NCBI GenBank assembly: GCA_003641545.1
Contig: QNAU01000005.1
Span: forward strand, 1-15,365
Reading direction: 5' to 3'
DNA length: 15,365 nucleotides
Source: Thermotoga sp.
GTDB taxonomy: Bacteria > Thermotogota > Thermotogae > B21-G9
Shown here piece by piece: positions 7,254 through 14,912 of the stretch; position 1 is the first letter of the stretch; every line of letters starts with the position of its first letter. A program made the position numbers and the translations under genes. The notes under the pieces were generated by a model. That model was not told the origin of the DNA and ran no database searches. It worked only from the letters and a program-made list of their open reading frames with translations.

Positions 7254-8660
7254 ATGGAAGAGATCGAGAGGGTGGACGATTTGACCCCAAAGGAAATAGT
7301 GAGGCGTCTGGATAAATACATAGTTGGTCAGGAAAGGGCGAAGAAAGCAGTCGCAATAGCCTTGAGAAATAGAATAAGGAGACAGAAACTACCTGAAGAA
7401 TTGAGAAAGGAAATCCTTCCGAAGAATATACTCATGATAGGTCCGACTGGCGTTGGAAAAACTGAGATAGCCAGAAGGTTGGCACAACTGTCGAAATCTC
7501 CTTTTCTGAAGGTTGAAGCAACCAGATTCACCGAGGTGGGATACGTTGGGAAATCGGTCGATTCGATGATAAGGGAGTTGGTCGAGATAAGTGTCAACAC
7601 GGTGAAACAGGAGATGATGAAGCAGGTCGAGGAAGTGGCTAAGAGAAATGTTGAAGAGAGGATACTGGACGCCATCGTTCCGGAGAGCAAGAGAACGAAC
7701 ATACCGGAAGGACTGTTGGGAATATTCCAGGCAGTCGATCAATCGCGGTACAGACAACCACCGGTCGATCGAAAATCCGCAGAGAGTAAAAGGAAGATGT
7801 TTAAGGAAAAACTGAGAAAAGGTGAGATAGAGGATATGGAGATAGAGATAGAGATGGAGGACACAACGGTTCCAGCATTCGGGATCGTTGGGGGGATGGA
7901 TTTAGAGGAGATAGGAATAGACCTTCAGAACATCTTCGGAAATCTCATGCCCAAGAGAAAGAGAAAGAGAAGAATGAAGGTATCCGAAGCGAGGAGGGTT
8001 CTCCTACCCATAGAAGCTGAGAAACTGATAGATATGGACAAAGCGATTCAGGAAGGGCTCGAAAGAGCTCAGCAGAGAGGTGTGATATTCATAGACGAGA
8101 TGGACAAGATAGCATCGAAGGAGAGCTATGGGGGTCCGGATGTTTCACGTGAAGGTGTTCAGAGGGATCTTCTACCCATAGTCGAGGGAACGACGATAAT
8201 GACAAAATACGGAGCTGTGAGAACGGATTACATTCTCTTCATAGCAGCTGGTGCGTTCCATATTTCCAAACCATCCGATCTCATACCCGAGCTTCAAGGC
8301 AGATTTCCGATAAGGGTGGAGCTGGATCCGTTGACTGAGGAAGATTTCGCACGGATACTCGTTGAACCGGAAAATTCGATAACCAAACAGTATAAAGCTC
8401 TTCTGGCTACGGAAGGTATCGAACTCATCTTCACGGATGATGGGGTGAAAGAGATGGCGAAGATGGCATACTCTCTGAATCAAAGGCTCGAAAACATAGG
8501 CGCGAGAAGACTCTACACGATCGTGGAGAAGGTGCTCGAGGACGTGTCATTTGAAGCTCCAGAAGTGGACAAGAAGAAAGTCGTGATAGATGCGGAATAC
8601 GTGAGGAAGAAACTGAGTTCGATAATAGAAGACGAAGATTTGAGTTCCTACATACTGTGA
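7254..8660 (+). CDS. hslU: ATP-dependent protease HslVU, ATPase subunit HslU
   Basis: AAA+ unfoldase that feeds substrates into HslV. The protein is 468 residues from ATG 7254. That start is chosen because AGGAGG (7241-7246) lies 7 bases upstream and family members begin with the LTPKEIVRRLDKYIVGQ region; the open frame upstream belongs to the end of hslV in another frame. Walker A is GPTGVGKT (63-70), the pore-loop region is GYVGKSVDSMIREL, Walker B is VIFIDEMDK (277-285), with sensor and arginine-finger regions GRFPIRVEL and QRLENIGARRLYTI. The charged stretch between Walker A and B is the HslU-specific I domain. The C-terminus LSSYIL matches the family's conserved tail that docks into HslV. 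Two bases separate it from hslV. Confidence 0.97.
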   Translation: MEEIERVDDLTPKEIVRRLDKYIVGQERAKKAVAIALRNRIRRQKLPEELRKEILPKNILMIGPTGVGKTEIARRLAQLSKSPFLKVEATRFTEVGYVGKSVDSMIRELVEISVNTVKQEMMKQVEEVAKRNVEERILDAIVPESKRTNIPEGLLGIFQAVDQSRYRQPPVDRKSAESKRKMFKEKLRKGEIEDMEIEIEMEDTTVPAFGIVGGMDLEEIGIDLQNIFGNLMPKRKRKRRMKVSEARRVLLPIEAEKLIDMDKAIQEGLERAQQRGVIFIDEMDKIASKESYGGPDVSREGVQRDLLPIVEGTTIMTKYGAVRTDYILFIAAGAFHISKPSDLIPELQGRFPIRVELDPLTEEDFARILVEPENSITKQYKALLATEGIELIFTDDGVKEMAKMAYSLNQRLENIGARRLYTIVEKVLEDVSFEAPEVDKKKVVIDAEYVRKKLSSIIEDEDLSSYIL

Positions 8661-9736
8661 TGAAAAGACAAGATGTTGTGGCTCTCAACTTGTTCGGTGA
8701 CTTCTCACCCAATGATGTTGAAGCTCTGATGAATCTTGACTTTGATCCCCTCAATCCCACACGAATTGGTGAAATTGTCGAGAAGAAGGGAAATCTTGAG
8801 AGAAAGGTTAGAAGATACATCGAAAGATTCAGGCGTGAAAGATTCGAAAAAGAGCTATCCAAGATTCTGAACGAGGATGTTGAAGTGATAACGTACTGGG
8901 ACGATCGATATCCCTCCCTGTTACGTGAAATTCCCAATCCACCGATAATGCTCTACTGCAAGGGAAGGACGGAAATTTTGAACAGCAACAGGGCGTTGGC
9001 GATCGTCGGATCACGGAAACCCAGTTTCTACGGCTTGAACATGGCACGCAGGTTCGCATCTGAATTGGTGGAGCTTGGATTCACGATAGTCAGTGGTATG
9101 GCTATGGGGATAGATACCGTTTCCCAGATCTCGGCGGTGAGAACCGGGGGAAGTAGCGTCGGTGTTCTCGGAACTGGAATAGATGTTGTCTATCCAAAAC
9201 ACAATTCCAACATCTTTTCGGAATTTTTGAATAGGGGAGGATGCCTCGTCTCGGAGTATCCCTTCGGTACGCCACCGATGAAACATAACTTTCCGAGGAG
9301 GAACAGGATAATAGCGGGAATATCCCTCGGAACTTTGGTCGTTGAAGCTGGTGAGAAGAGCGGATCCCTCATAACAGCCATGCAGGCTCTCGAATACAAC
9401 AGAACCATCTTTGCGATTCCAGGACCCATAACATCATCCTTGAGTGTTGGAACGAACAGATTGATACAGATGGGTGCAAAACTCGTGATGGATGTGAAGG
9501 ATATCGTTGAGGAATTTCCATACATCGTGGGGGATCGGGAATCAGGGAATGGAGTGATCGATCTCGATGAGGAAGAGAGGGAAGTGATAGAGAAAATAAA
9601 AGAGGGATACGACGACATAGATTCCCTGATGGAAGAGATGAAAAAGGAGTATTCCGTTTTGATTTCGATTCTTTCTCGTTTGGAATTCAGGGGTGCTCTG
9701 AGAGGAGAAGGAGGGAGGTATACACCGTTGATATGA
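8660..9736 (+). CDS. dprA: DNA-processing protein DprA (Smf)
   Basis: Binds incoming single-stranded DNA and loads RecA during natural transformation; it is also widespread in bacteria not known to be competent. 358 residues from ATG 8660 (TGATG overlap with the hslU stop; GTG 8657 is an alternative, and no strong ribosome-binding site is seen for either). The Rossmann-like DprA domain runs about 109-287: AIVGSRKPSFYG, SGMAMGID, GVLGTGIDVVYP, FPRRNRIIAG, EAGEKSGSLIT, and AIPGPI. A winged-helix-like C-terminal domain (about 304-358) ends RGEGGRYTPLI. An odd point is that the usual [RK] in SGLA[RK]GID is Met149, and the usual histidine of the following AH pair is Gln156. Overlaps the next gene as ATGA. 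Confidence 0.94.
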   Translation: MKRQDVVALNLFGDFSPNDVEALMNLDFDPLNPTRIGEIVEKKGNLERKVRRYIERFRRERFEKELSKILNEDVEVITYWDDRYPSLLREIPNPPIMLYCKGRTEILNSNRALAIVGSRKPSFYGLNMARRFASELVELGFTIVSGMAMGIDTVSQISAVRTGGSSVGVLGTGIDVVYPKHNSNIFSEFLNRGGCLVSEYPFGTPPMKHNFPRRNRIIAGISLGTLVVEAGEKSGSLITAMQALEYNRTIFAIPGPITSSLSVGTNRLIQMGAKLVMDVKDIVEEFPYIVGDRESGNGVIDLDEEEREVIEKIKEGYDDIDSLMEEMKKEYSVLISILSRLEFRGALRGEGGRYTPLI

Positions 9737-10356
9737 GGGCAGGGTTGATCTTTTCTCTTCTTTTTCTCCTGCCTGTTTTCTTTCTCTCTTCCTTCCCAAT
9801 GTATGTCAACTTGGGGGGAGGATACAGGTTGGAGACGGAATCCTTCGAACCCGCTGGATGGCTTGTGGAAACGGGGGTAAGTAGCGAATTCGGTGATGAA
9901 ATAATATTCGACACGGTGTTCAATCTCGGTGCGACCAGCACTTCCAACCCTTCCCCGACGAATTATCTTCTGTTCGACGTGGATCTGTCGATTCCGCTTC
10001 TTGGAAGGGAGGAAAACTCCTGGATAAAGGCTGGACCTTTCCTTTCGATCGAATACGGTAACTTCAGATTTTTCGATTCGACATCGACGGACTGGGAAGA
10101 GACCACATGGGTGGGTGCATTCGTTATGATGAACTTCGGACCGTGGGAGTTTACGGTTCGTGGAGAATATCCAATACAGATGAGCACAATTCTTGAAGGA
10201 GAATCCACCGATTTGAATGTGGCGGATATGTTCGAGATGAGGATCAGATTCTACTTGAGCAGTTTCTTCAGAAATTTCGTGGATAAACTGTTTCTGGAGT
10301 TTCTCCTCTCAACGAGAGAGAGGAAGATATCCGTATCTTTCATGGAACCCTTCTGA
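9733..10356 (+). CDS. Secreted, barrel-like outer-membrane protein (unknown)
   Basis: A protein of 207 residues that I do not recognise. The first about 20 residues form a signal peptide (Arg2, then a hydrophobic run LIFSLLFLLPVFFLSSF). The mature part is rich in alternating aromatic/polar strands (KAGPFLSIEYGNFRFF, WEFTVRGEYPIQM, MFEMRIRFYLS) and ends in phenylalanine (SVSFMEPF), the C-terminal signature commonly seen in BAM-inserted beta barrels. This supports an outer-membrane protein, which fits the toga of Thermotogota. The start ATG 9733 overlaps the dprA stop (ATGA); a strong purine-rich GGAGGGAGG lies 13 bases upstream, slightly far. Ten bases separate it from the second barrel-like gene. 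Function is unknown; it could be a small channel or an assembly or structural protein. Confidence 0.8.
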   Translation: MRAGLIFSLLFLLPVFFLSSFPMYVNLGGGYRLETESFEPAGWLVETGVSSEFGDEIIFDTVFNLGATSTSNPSPTNYLLFDVDLSIPLLGREENSWIKAGPFLSIEYGNFRFFDSTSTDWEETTWVGAFVMMNFGPWEFTVRGEYPIQMSTILEGESTDLNVADMFEMRIRFYLSSFFRNFVDKLFLEFLLSTRERKISVSFMEPF

Positions 10357-10366
10357 GGGTGAGAAG

Positions 10367-11092
10367 ATGAGAGGGATGCTGATCACACTCTGCATGATGA
10401 TCATCATACAACCTGCTTTTGCGCTGAACGATGTGAATTCGTACGCCCTCGACTTCTCGAGGGATGGAAGGATATCCTTTCTGGTGGATTCGAGGAAGTA
10501 TTTCTCAGTTGGTTTACCATTTGCAGGTTTCTTCAGGGTTGAGGCTGGATATCCTTGGAGTTGGCTTGGATTTGAATTCGAATCGCCTTTCCCCTTTCCA
10601 TCGATCTACTCAAATTTTGGTGTGAATCTAAGCGATCCAACGAAAAAGTTCGGTGGAAACCTTGGGATAAGATACGGTGTGGAGAACTGGTATTTCAAAA
10701 GTGGTTTAAAATTCGATTTCAACGAAATGACCGAGGGGGAAGGATGGTCGGAGGTTGGAAGGTTTTACTATTCCACGGGATCTGGATTCACAATCAACGA
10801 TCTTGAGATGAGAATCAAATTCCTGTATCACTTTCTCAGCGCCATTCGGGATGAAGATGGTGAATTCAACTACAACTTCCCAGCCCCCGTGTCATCCGAT
10901 TTACTCTCCACGAATCAGCTCGAGATTTCCGTCGATTACACGTTATTCGCGGATGAAACGGTCAACATGAAAATTGGGGCGGGATACAAAGTGGAATTTA
11001 TGTGGTCCAACCTTCTCTCAGAAGCTCTCTACAGACCTGAAAATTTCTACATCTTCGTGAGGTTTGGGCTGGCTGGGGACATCTTTCAGTGA
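10367..11092 (+). CDS. Second secreted barrel-like outer-membrane protein (unknown)
   Basis: A 241-residue protein with a signal peptide (MRGMLITLCMMIIIQPAFA, probable cleavage after AFA near residue 19). The mature part is dominated by amphipathic strand-like segments such as GIRYGVENWYFKSGLKFDF, LEMRIKFLYHF, QLEISVDYTLF, MKIGAGYKVEFMW and FYIFVRFGLAG, as expected for a beta barrel. Composition and length resemble the preceding gene, though the two are not obviously similar along their length. GAGGGTG (10355-10361) precedes ATG 10367; ATG 10376 is a weaker alternative. It is the last gene of the plus-strand cluster, and its TGA (11090-11092) directly abuts the murB stop on the other strand. 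Function unknown. Confidence 0.8.
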   Translation: MRGMLITLCMMIIIQPAFALNDVNSYALDFSRDGRISFLVDSRKYFSVGLPFAGFFRVEAGYPWSWLGFEFESPFPFPSIYSNFGVNLSDPTKKFGGNLGIRYGVENWYFKSGLKFDFNEMTEGEGWSEVGRFYYSTGSGFTINDLEMRIKFLYHFLSAIRDEDGEFNYNFPAPVSSDLLSTNQLEISVDYTLFADETVNMKIGAGYKVEFMWSNLLSEALYRPENFYIFVRFGLAGDIFQ

Positions 11093-11995
11093 TCAACCGA
11101 TGTAAATCACTTCCATTTCGAGGTCGAATCCCTTCAAAAATTTCACCTTCTCCCTGACGATCTCGGCGAGTTTCAAAACATCCCTCGAACTGGCTGATCC
11201 TAAGTTCACTATGAATGCAGCATGCTTTTTGGAAACCATGGCATTTCCAACTCTGTATCCCCTCAATCCAGCTTCATCTATTATCCTTCCCACCGGAACA
11301 TCAGGTTTCGGTCTTTTGAAGAAACTTCCCGCACTTGGAAAGTCAATGGGTTGATTCTCCACTCTCAAATTCATGTATCTGTTCATTTCATATTTTATCT
11401 TGAGATGATCCCCCTCGACGAGTTTGAAATTGACTGAGATTATTTTCATGCGATTCTCAGATATGTTCGATCTTCTGTAAGAAAACTCGAGATTCTCTCT
11501 CCCGATTGTAAAAACCCTCCCCTCAAAGAGAACCGTGACAGATTCAACCAATTCTCCTATCTCCAAACCGAAAGATCCGGCGTTCATGTTCACCGCTCCA
11601 CCGATAGTTCCCGGTATACCGAACAATTTTTCCATCCCACTGAGGGAATTTTCAAGTGCTGTAACCGCAAGTTCATTTATTTTCACACCTGCTTCGGCTT
11701 CCACACGGTTACCCTCGATCCTCAGTCCTTTGAGAGCCTGTGTGGAGATGACGACCCCATCGTATCCCTCGTCGTCGAAGAGAACGTTGGATCCATTTCC
11801 GAGGATCACATACGGTATCCCCACATCTTCGAGAAAGTTCACCGTTTTCACGAAAGCAAATCTATCCTTCGGGATCACGAAAAGATCCGCATTTCCCCCT
11901 ATTCTGAAGGTGGTGTGGTATCTCATGGGTTCACACGAGGTAACTTTACAACCGAGTTTGATCAGATCCACCGTCAATTCCTTTACCTTTTCCAA
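11093..11995 (-). CDS. murB: UDP-N-acetylenolpyruvoylglucosamine reductase
   Basis: FAD/NADPH enzyme completing UDP-N-acetylmuramic acid for peptidoglycan. Motifs (numbering from the longest frame, TTG 12004): RYHTTFRIGG (28-37), VILGNGSNVL (66-75) for FAD, GIPGTIGGAVNMNAG (129-143), YRRSN (176-180), PSAGSFFKRP with the catalytic serine S226 (223-232), KKHAAFIVN, and the C-terminal acid E298 in LEMEV. The short form lacking E. coli-type inserts fits the type II MurB of Gram-positives. The start is uncertain. TTG 12004 touches the AAGGAG (12005-12010) and is too close; TTG 11995 is spaced 9 bases from it and is preferred; TTG 11977 and GTG 11971 (behind AAAGGA) remain possible. All overlap the end of the radical SAM gene. 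Last gene of the minus-strand cluster. Confidence 0.93.
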   Translation of the reverse strand: MEKVKELTVDLIKLGCKVTSCEPMRYHTTFRIGGNADLFVIPKDRFAFVKTVNFLEDVGIPYVILGNGSNVLFDDEGYDGVVISTQALKGLRIEGNRVEAEAGVKINELAVTALENSLSGMEKLFGIPGTIGGAVNMNAGSFGLEIGELVESVTVLFEGRVFTIGRENLEFSYRRSNISENRMKIISVNFKLVEGDHLKIKYEMNRYMNLRVENQPIDFPSAGSFFKRPKPDVPVGRIIDEAGLRGYRVGNAMVSKKHAAFIVNLGSASSRDVLKLAEIVREKVKFLKGFDLEMEVIYIG

Positions 11996-12929
11996 ACCAA
12001 TCAACTCCTTTTCTTCTCAGATAGTTGAATCTGGCTCCCTGATATGTGTCTCGCTGTTCCAGTTCTTTCTCGATCATCCAAAGTATCTTTCTTTTATCGA
12101 GCCCCCAATTCCCGAAGAGGACCTTATCCTTCGGAGGATCCGCAACAAGCCTGTGTATCACAATTCTTGGATCGAGATACTCCAAAAACCTCACAACCCT
12201 TTCCACATATTCCTCCAACGAGCAGATTTCTATCTCCCCTCGTTTGAACATCTCACCGAGTGGGGTTCCATCAACGATGTAGAGAGAATGGCACTTGACC
12301 CCGTCGATCTTCAACGCGCTCAGTATCTTCGCACTCTCCACGACGTCGATCATGTCATCCCAAGGAAGATTCAATATTACGTGTGCCACAACTTCGAATT
12401 CGCGTTTCTTGAGTCTAATCACCGCATCTATGAATTCCGCCAGCGTGTGTCCCCTGTTGATCTTCATGAGAGTCCTGTAATTCGATGTTTGAAAACCAAC
12501 TTCAACCATCACGTCTACCTTCTCCTTGAACTCCTCCAAAAGATCGAGTATCTCTTCTTGAAGAAGATCCGGTCTCGTCGATACGGAAAGTGCGACTATT
12601 CTGTCATCCACGAGGGCGGATTCGTATTTTTTCCTCAAGACATCCAGTGGAGCGTAGGTGTTCGAAAAGGCTTGGAAATATGCTATGAACTTTTCCGCCT
12701 TGTACCTCCTCACTGCTCTCTCCATCATAACTCTGACCTGTTGCGAAATTGGAACATCTTCACCCATGGCACCGAAACCGCTTCCAGTTTCCTCACAGAA
12801 TATACATCCACCCTTCGATATGGTTCCATCCCTGTTCGGACACGTGAATCCTGCATTTATAGGTAGGCGATGCACCCTCGTCCCGTATTTTCCTCTCAGA
12901 TAATCGCTCAATTTTCTGTATCTACTCAC
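11946..12929 (-). CDS. Radical SAM protein, TIGR01212 (YhcC) type
   Basis: A 327-residue radical SAM protein with the family's unusual cluster motif. C30, C42 and C45 lie in FTCPNRDGTISKGGCIFC, a CX11CX2C spacing rather than the classical CX3CX2C, and match the TIGR01212 family to which E. coli YhcC belongs. Further family blocks are AYFQAFSNTYAPLDVLRKKYE, SVSTRPDLL, VEVGFQTSNYRTL, NRGHTLAEF, VHVILNLPWD-like AHVILNLPWDD, KCHSLYIVDGTPL and QRDTYQGARFNYLRR near the C-terminus. It should bind a 4Fe-4S cluster and S-adenosylmethionine; no substrate is established for the family as far as I know. The GTG start at 12929 overlaps the stop of the SPOR-like gene (GTGA). The last about 20 residues (rich in Gly/Lys) extend past the usual family end and overlap the start of murB. 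Confidence 0.9.
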   Translation of the reverse strand: MSRYRKLSDYLRGKYGTRVHRLPINAGFTCPNRDGTISKGGCIFCEETGSGFGAMGEDVPISQQVRVMMERAVRRYKAEKFIAYFQAFSNTYAPLDVLRKKYESALVDDRIVALSVSTRPDLLQEEILDLLEEFKEKVDVMVEVGFQTSNYRTLMKINRGHTLAEFIDAVIRLKKREFEVVAHVILNLPWDDMIDVVESAKILSALKIDGVKCHSLYIVDGTPLGEMFKRGEIEICSLEEYVERVVRFLEYLDPRIVIHRLVADPPKDKVLFGNWGLDKRKILWMIEKELEQRDTYQGARFNYLRRKGVDWFGKGKGIDGGSDQTRL

Positions 12930-13837
12930 TTTATCTTTCGCACATACCTCCTCTTCACGCCACTTCCGTATTTCTTGATCAGGAAATCCTCATCGAGAGA
13001 TTTCGAAAATTCCCTCGCTTCCTCAACGCTCGTGAAAATACCTATTATCAATCCATGCAATGTGCTTCCCCTCGAAGTTTTGAACACATAATCTATCGCC
13101 GGTATGCTGGATTCTCTGAGTTCTTTGACATATCCTCTAACTGCCCTTTCACTTCTGTGAGCGAGTATTTGAACACTGTACCAATTTTCAAATATGTTCA
13201 GAGATTCCGTAGAAACGCTCTCAGGGATTCTCTCTTTCGGATTCTCCCCATTTCTTCCTATGATCACGAGTTTCATGATGGTTGAATCCGTCGAGTCCCT
13301 CATGAGAAAATATGGCAGACCCGTATCGACTATCAACTTGAATGTGGTGTCAGTTCCAGCCTTTACAACCATGAACGGTTCTCCCTCGATGTAAAAATCG
13401 GTGGATTTCTTGAAATATTTTTCATAATCGAATTTCTCGATTTCGAATAATTTGACGTTTGAAGATGCGGAAGTTCCAACCTCTGTTTTCCCTTCCACCT
13501 GCGTCGAAATCGTGGACGATTGAGATGAAGATAAGGAACACTCCGAACACATCGCCATGGATGATTGAGATGACTGCGTCGCTACAACGTCGGTGAAATT
13601 GTCGCTTAGTTGAAGCTGAACGGAGGTTCCAGTTGAGACCAACACGTTGAATCTCCTGTTCAACCTTTCCAATTTCTCCTCAAGTTGTTGATTTCTATAT
13701 CTGCACTGTTCGATTCTCGCTCTGAGAATCAGTGAGTATATGAGAAGAACGATGCAAATAGTGAACAGGATTATCAAGGATAAACCAACGAACCTGGCTT
13801 CTTTCTCCGATAACTCAACATACCTTTTTCTGGGCAT
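12926..13837 (-). CDS. Membrane-anchored SPOR-like protein
   Basis: A 303-residue protein from ATG 13837. A short basic N-terminus is followed by one transmembrane helix (about residues 15-38), a coiled-coil-like charged stretch (39-65, CRYRNQQLEEKLERLNRRF), a low-complexity serine/glutamine/threonine linker (about 75-130), a middle domain of unknown type, and a C-terminal segment (about 218-302) beginning WYSVQILAH and including GLIIGIFTSVEEAREFSKSL. That C-terminal pattern is the shape of a SPOR domain, which in other bacteria binds denuded septal glycan. The SPOR call is by resemblance; no search was possible. The topology implies a cytoplasmic N-terminus and a periplasmic domain. Proximity to murB fits a cell-wall or division role. 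Its stop overlaps the radical SAM start. Confidence 0.7.
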   Translation of the reverse strand: MPRKRYVELSEKEARFVGLSLIILFTICIVLLIYSLILRARIEQCRYRNQQLEEKLERLNRRFNVLVSTGTSVQLQLSDNFTDVVATQSSQSSMAMCSECSLSSSQSSTISTQVEGKTEVGTSASSNVKLFEIEKFDYEKYFKKSTDFYIEGEPFMVVKAGTDTTFKLIVDTGLPYFLMRDSTDSTIMKLVIIGRNGENPKERIPESVSTESLNIFENWYSVQILAHRSERAVRGYVKELRESSIPAIDYVFKTSRGSTLHGLIIGIFTSVEEAREFSKSLDEDFLIKKYGSGVKRRYVRKIK

Positions 13838-13842
13838 GGATT

Positions 13843-13849
13843 CCACCTT
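13843..13849 (-). promoter_or_regulatory. Ribosome-binding site deciding the SPOR-like start
   Basis: On the minus strand AAGGTGG lies 5 bases before ATG 13837. A GTG start three codons further upstream (13846) would fall inside this site, so ATG 13837 is the better start. Confidence 0.6.
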
Positions 13850-13873
13850 TCCGTATGAAAAAGCCGAATGAGG

Positions 13874-14911
13874 TTAGAATTCGTATATACTCTCGATGAT
13901 GAATTTTTTGATTATTTCGATCACAACACCCCTCGGTATCTCCTCGTAAATGATCCTACCCGGTTTTAAAAGAAATGGAATCCTCATGTTGTATTTCCCG
14001 CCAAGCGAAGCGAAGAAAGATTGAAGATCTACTTGTAATCTTCCGATTTTCGTCACACTCTTCACCGCGGTTTTCACACCTTCGTACATTTCATATCGGG
14101 TGAATCCCATTTCGAGTGAAACCAACATTTCCATCAGTATACCAAAACCCAAAGCTTGTGAATAGCTTATCATCAATTTTGAAGCATCTTGAAGTATCGA
14201 TGCGATCTTTTCTCCGAGAAATTGTTTTCCCCTGTTCTTCATCCTGAGTCTTATGTTGTGTTCTATGACATCCTTCAAAATCTCCGGTAATCTGTTCCTG
14301 TTCAGTTTTCTCAAATTGTTCTTCACGAATGAGTAAAATCTGTCTTCACAGGTCAAACCAGTTGAAAGCGCTATGGATAGATCATGTCTCAGATATCTCG
14401 TATCTTGGGACAGCGTGAACTTCGGATCTATGAGTATCAAGTCCGGCATGGCTTTCACAGAGAGTATATCCTTCTTCCTGTCGAAATTTATGCAGAACTT
14501 TCCATCTATGAACGGGAGTAGTTGGGAACCAAGGGTGGTTGGAATGAGAACGAGTTTCAACTCCTTACCGAAGGTGTTCACGGTGAACCCGACAAGATCG
14601 ATGAGAGATCCACCACCTATCGCGACTATCACACCTTTTTCATCGTATCTCTGGTATATGTAAGAGTAAAGTTCATAAACGCTGTCCAACGATTTCATCT
14701 TCTCGTTCACGAAGACGGGGAAAGATTCGTCAAAATCGAGTTTTTCATCATGATGAACCCTGACCTTCGAATCCACAATGTATATCTTTCCAACATTCGG
14801 GAAGAACTCCTCCAGTATGGTGGAAATTCCATCGTTAAAGTCAACCATGTATATATCCGAAAAAGTTTCATCCCTTATCGCAGATATCAGATACTCTTTC
14901 CTACTGCTCAC
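13874..14911 (-). CDS. 3-dehydroquinate synthase-like protein lacking metal ligands
   Basis: A 345-residue protein of the dehydroquinate synthase / glycerol dehydrogenase fold. The NAD-binding block VIVAIGGGSLIDLVGF (94-109) is well kept, as are IPTTLGSQ (123-130) and DGKFCINF with Lys138, matching the GGKTGIN region of AroB. Elsewhere the family signature has decayed: the AE-x-x-K segment reads RHDLSIALSTG (175-185), GHTFGHAIE is replaced around 246-262 (SYSQALGFG), and HGEAVAIGM is replaced by YEMYEGVKTAV. So the glutamate and two histidines that bind the metal in AroB are all missing. It is probably not a working dehydroquinate synthase, and may be a diverged enzyme or a binding protein. 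GTG 14911 is the start, one base after the kinase stop. A purine-rich GGGGAAAGGGCGG lies upstream. Confidence 0.75.
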   Translation of the reverse strand: MSSRKEYLISAIRDETFSDIYMVDFNDGISTILEEFFPNVGKIYIVDSKVRVHHDEKLDFDESFPVFVNEKMKSLDSVYELYSYIYQRYDEKGVIVAIGGGSLIDLVGFTVNTFGKELKLVLIPTTLGSQLLPFIDGKFCINFDRKKDILSVKAMPDLILIDPKFTLSQDTRYLRHDLSIALSTGLTCEDRFYSFVKNNLRKLNRNRLPEILKDVIEHNIRLRMKNRGKQFLGEKIASILQDASKLMISYSQALGFGILMEMLVSLEMGFTRYEMYEGVKTAVKSVTKIGRLQVDLQSFFASLGGKYNMRIPFLLKPGRIIYEEIPRGVVIEIIKKFIIESIYEF

Positions 14912-14912
14912 A

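Noticed and set aside
9733..11092. Idea that the two barrel-like genes are duplicated copies
   Set aside because: Apart from signal peptides and alternating strand composition I see no shared blocks of sequence, so recent duplication is not supported.
11089..11110. Possible bidirectional terminator: GTGAT (11089-11093) pairing with ATCAC (11106-11110)
   Set aside because: Only a 5-bp AT-containing stem with a 12-base loop and no T-run on either side; too weak for an intrinsic terminator.
11535..12866. A 443-codon open frame on the plus strand, antisense to murB and the radical SAM gene
   Set aside because: Both antisense genes carry intact, recognisable family motifs. The plus-strand frame gives a low-complexity Ser/Pro/Phe/His-rich product with no motif or ribosome-binding site. 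It is open because of strand composition bias.
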